Assembly (NCBI RefSeq): GCF_022760965.1
Contig: NZ_JAKVIJ010000003.1
Span: 1 to 64,000, forward strand
Length of the DNA stretch: 64,000 nucleotides
Direction: 5' to 3'
Source: Simplicispira sedimenti
GTDB lineage: Bacteria; Pseudomonadota; Gammaproteobacteria; Burkholderiales; Burkholderiaceae_C
Part shown: one piece after another, positions 61,677 through 64,000 of the stretch
Layout of the letters: each line of letters begins with the position of its first letter
Numbering within the stretch: position 1 is the first letter of the stretch
The notes under the pieces: model-generated
What the model saw: the letters and a program-made list of their open reading frames with translations, nothing else
Told to the model about the DNA's origin: nothing
Databases searched by the model: none
Program-made: the position numbers and the translations under genes

Positions 61677-63274
61677 GGCAGCATGAGGGTGAGGGTGGAG
61701 AGCGCGGCAAATTCGGGCGCGAAGGCGTCGATGATCTTCTGCGGTTCGGGGCACAACTGCGTGTCGGTGATGACACCGAACTGCACGCCGCCGCCGTAGC
61801 TCAGGATGGACACGCCCAGCCCCACGTTGCCCGACTGCGGTACCCAGAACATGCACTGCGTCACGCGCGATCCGCACAGGTAGATGGGCTCGCGCGGGCC
61901 GGGCACGTTGGTCATGACGGCCGTGGTCTTGCGGCTGAAGAGGTTGAGCAGCGCGTCCTGCGCGGGCTTGATGAGCAGGCCCGCCACGGCCAGCAGCCCA
62001 AAGGCCAGCAGCGGCTGGGTGCTGCCCTTGAGGGCCGCCATGCGGGTGCGCACTTCGTACACGCGCTCGACCGGGTTGGTGATGCCAATCGGCAGCACCA
62101 GCGGTACCAGGCCGAAGTGGTTGCCCAGCTTCCAGGCCTCCTCGATGGGGCGCAGGTTCACCGGAATCATGGCGCGGATTTCCTTGCCTTCGGTGTCTTC
62201 GCCCTGGTGGCGCAGGTAGCTGCCAATGGCCCCGGCCACGCAGGACAGCAGCACGTCGTTGACCGAGCAGTTGAGCGCCTTGCCAATGGCCTTGACCTCA
62301 TCGAGCGGCAGCGGCGGGCACCAGGCCACACGCTTTTGCGTGCCAGGCACGCCCTTGAGCCCGGTGGGCGAGTCGTCGGGCATCAGGGCCAGCGATGCCG
62401 CGTCGCTCACCAGTTGGTAACCCAGGCGCGCGGCATCGGCCGAGCCCGCCAGGCCGTGCTGCACGGCCTTTTCCGGGTCCAGCAGCAGGTGCAGGGACTT
62501 GGCGGCGCTCTCGCCCACCAGGTCCAGGGCCTTCACGGTCATTCCGGTGAAGGGCTTGATGAGCGTGTCGGCAATCCAGTCCTCGGCGCCGCCGGGGCCC
62601 TTCTTGCGGCGCTTGGGGGGCTCGGTGCCGCCATCGACGATGGACATGGTCACCGAAATCAGCGCAATGCCGTCTGCAATGCAGTGGTGCAGGCGCACCA
62701 CCAGCGCGCTGCTGGGCAGGCCATCGTCGCCGGTGAAGTCCTCGACGAGGTAGAAATGCCACAGCGGGCGTTTGGGGTCCAGCGGCTTGGTGGCCAGGTC
62801 GCCCACGAACTGGCGCAGCGCGTCCTGTGGGCTTTGGCCACGACGGCGCGGCAGCTTGGCGGCCTGCACATGGGCGTCGATGTCAAAGCGCTGGTCGTCC
62901 ACCCAGGTGGCACCAGCCGGGTCTTCCACCACGCGCTGGCGAAAGCGCGGGTACTGCAGCAGGCGCTCCTGCACGCGTTCGCGCAGCGCCGCCAGCGTGA
63001 TGCCGGGCGAGACCGTCCACACACCGTTGATCATCATCAGGTTGCTGGGCGAATCCATGCGCAGCCAGGCGGTGTCCACCTTGCTCATGCGCACGCCCGA
63101 CAGGCCCAGCATGCCGGTGGCGGCGCGGCGCACATTCTTCTGCACGGCCTTGGCGGCGTCCAGGGCCAGGTCCGGCAAGGGCAGGCCGTGGGATGGGGTT
63201 GTGCCTGCAGCGGGCGTGGACGGTGTGTGGGTGGCAGTGCCAGAAGGCGTGCGGTTGGATAGGCGGGTCACCAT
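61658..63274 (-). CDS. Wax ester synthase / diacylglycerol acyltransferase
   Basis: The 538-residue WS/DGAT-family acyltransferase has the catalytic HHCIADG in VVRLHHCIADGIALISVT, FDIDAHVQAAKLPRRRGQSP and the PLWHFYLVEDF pocket. NVPGPREPIYLCGSRV and the ALNCSVNDVLLSCVAGAIGS motif belong to the second half. It transfers acyl-CoA to an alcohol or diacylglycerol to make storage lipid. The N-terminus of about 40 residues is low-complexity Thr/Pro. The neighbouring acyl-CoA-binding protein, 147 bp upstream and divergent, suits an acyl-CoA pool. Confidence 0.91.
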   Translation of the reverse strand: MVTRLSNRTPSGTATHTPSTPAAGTTPSHGLPLPDLALDAAKAVQKNVRRAATGMLGLSGVRMSKVDTAWLRMDSPSNLMMINGVWTVSPGITLAALRERVQERLLQYPRFRQRVVEDPAGATWVDDQRFDIDAHVQAAKLPRRRGQSPQDALRQFVGDLATKPLDPKRPLWHFYLVEDFTGDDGLPSSALVVRLHHCIADGIALISVTMSIVDGGTEPPKRRKKGPGGAEDWIADTLIKPFTGMTVKALDLVGESAAKSLHLLLDPEKAVQHGLAGSADAARLGYQLVSDAASLALMPDDSPTGLKGVPGTQKRVAWCPPLPLDEVKAIGKALNCSVNDVLLSCVAGAIGSYLRHQGEDTEGKEIRAMIPVNLRPIEEAWKLGNHFGLVPLVLPIGITNPVERVYEVRTRMAALKGSTQPLLAFGLLAVAGLLIKPAQDALLNLFSRKTTAVMTNVPGPREPIYLCGSRVTQCMFWVPQSGNVGLGVSILSYGGGVQFGVITDTQLCPEPQKIIDAFAPEFAALSTLTLMLPWGEED

Positions 63275-63421
63275 GGGCGAAGGCAGCAGGGGCTGGGTTG
63301 GGTGATTGGAGGCAGTCGTCTAAGGAATGCAGCGATTGTGGCCGCAGTGTGAACGTAAGATACAACGCCTGCCGGGGAAGGCATCCCCGTTCTTACCCCA
63401 CCCCAACCCAAGGAGCACTGC

Positions 63422-63676
63422 ATGTCCGACCTGAACGCCGCCTTCGAAGCCGCCGTGGCCAACTCCAAGAACCTCAGCGAGCGCCCCGACAACGCCACGC
63501 TGCTCAAGATCTACGCGCTGTACAAGCAGGGCACCGCAGGCGACAACGCCGAGAAGAAGCCTGGCTTTTCCGACATGGTGGGCCGCGCCAAGTGGGATGC
63601 CTGGAACAACCTCAAGGGCACGGCTCCGGACGACGCCAAGCAGCAGTACATCGACCTGATCGAATCCCTGAGCTGA
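63422..63676 (+). CDS. Acyl-CoA-binding protein
   Basis: An 84-residue four-helix ACBP: DLNAAFEAAVANSKNLSE, LLKIYALYKQGTAGD and FSDMVGRAKWDAWNNLKG, with the conserved Tyr/Lys/Trp ligand residues. It binds long-chain acyl-CoA in the cytosol. SD-like AAGGAG lies just before ATG 63422. Its place beside a WS/DGAT gene suggests it feeds acyl-CoA to storage-lipid synthesis; that link is inference. Confidence 0.93.
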   Translation: MSDLNAAFEAAVANSKNLSERPDNATLLKIYALYKQGTAGDNAEKKPGFSDMVGRAKWDAWNNLKGTAPDDAKQQYIDLIESLS

Positions 63677-63762
63677 AGCCGCCTGCCAACAACCCCAGCA
63701 GTGCCCGCCGGGCGTCTGTGGCCTAATATGGGGTTTTCAACCTGACCGACAGAGACCTCGCC

Positions 63763-63924
63763 ATGGGCAACAAAATCGTTACCGAAGCTGACCGCAAGTT
63801 CACCCCCCAACCCAAGACGCCCAATGGCGTTGTGCTGCCCACCCCTGGCCGTGGCCAGCGCGTGAGCCTGGAGCGTGGTTCGCACACGCGCAGCAAGAAG
63901 AACGCTGGCAAGCGCCACAAGTAA
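63763..63924 (+). CDS. Small basic protein, 53 residues
   Basis: ATG 63763 to TAA 63922-63924 encodes a very basic peptide: GNKIVTEADRKFTPQPKTPN followed by an Arg/Ser-rich stretch and the tail SKKNAGKRHK. I do not recognise the family. A good terminator follows about 50 bp later and a TAATAT (63724-63729) lies upstream, so it looks like an independent small gene. Its charge suggests binding to nucleic acid or ribosome; that is a guess. Confidence 0.6.
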   Translation: MGNKIVTEADRKFTPQPKTPNGVVLPTPGRGQRVSLERGSHTRSKKNAGKRHK

Positions 63925-63973
63925 GTCGGCGGCTGACGCCACACCCGCGCGGCGCGCAGCCTGCGCACCCTGC

Positions 63974-64000
63974 AAGGCCCTCTTCGGAGGGCTTTGTCTT
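63974..64000 (+). terminator. Rho-independent terminator
   Basis: GCCCTC (63977-63982) and GAGGGC (63987-63992) close a TTCG tetraloop, extended by A-T and G-T pairs, and are followed by TTTGTCTT at the window edge. It ends the small basic protein's transcript. Confidence 0.8.

Overview
The window looks like the chromosome of a betaproteobacterium of the family Comamonadaceae (Acidovorax / Diaphorobacter / Alicycliphilus type). The grounds are the order tuf–tRNA-Trp–secE–nusG–rplKAJL–rpoBC, the protein families present (a DUF3567 protein, an NtrY/short-NtrX pair, a pilT/pilU pair with a cyclic-nucleotide-type protein between them), the GC-rich coding style, and two families of short palindromic repeats that I associate with this group. 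No phage, insertion sequence or CRISPR array was seen.

Layout. 1-12.4 kb: the end of tuf, tRNA-Trp, and the secE-nusG / L11-L1 / L10-L7/L12 / RNA polymerase beta-beta' cluster, with a probable L10 leader, a long rplL-rpoB hairpin and a strong terminator after rpoC. 12.4-17.6 kb: rsmB, a DUF4390 protein, a nitrogen-type sensor kinase and a response regulator without an AAA+ domain, then tRNA-Phe. 17.6-20.3 kb: rsmI facing yraN-diaA-dolP, the order of the E. coli yraL-yraN-diaA-yraP block without lpoA. 20.3-25.1 kb: a beta-hydroxyacid dehydrogenase, pilU / cNMP-like / pilT, and yggS. 25.1-35.3 kb: a very GC-rich metabolic block in which a TetR regulator, a periplasmic binding protein and a threonine-aldolase-like enzyme run leftward. 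An acyl-CoA ligase, a single-chain acyl-CoA carboxylase, a class V aminotransferase and ogt run rightward.

35.4-45.3 kb: a LysR-controlled set of aldehyde dehydrogenase (ALDH7 type), FAD amine oxidase and ThDP enzyme. It is followed by a glycolate-oxidase-type FAD protein, a second LysR regulator, purU and a ChaN-type lipoprotein. 45.6-52.8 kb: B12-dependent ribonucleotide reductase overlapping nnrS, a nitroreductase, DUF3567 and DUF3108 proteins, and a fumarylacetoacetase-family hydrolase. 53.0-56.5 kb: a visibly less GC-rich pair, an MscS channel and a fused phosphatase / glucosylglycerol-phosphate synthase, which reads as an osmoadaptation cassette and probably arrived by transfer. 56.6-64 kb: an orphan molybdopterin oxidoreductase, an M20 amidohydrolase overlapping a DUF2817 peptidase, a DUF922 protease overlapping a wax-ester-synthase/DGAT, an acyl-CoA-binding protein and a tiny basic protein.

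The most unusual signals are non-coding. (1) A two-hairpin repeat of about 50 bp sits against the 3' ends of genes. One copy lies in frame inside the carboxylase gene and a degenerate one inside rsmB, so both are translated. (2) A longer GC-rich palindromic element follows stop codons at three places. Together with the reduced response regulator, the head-to-head overlapping start codons of rsmI and yraN, the ligase/carboxylase cluster and the low-GC MscS/GGPS cassette, these are the items most worth checking.
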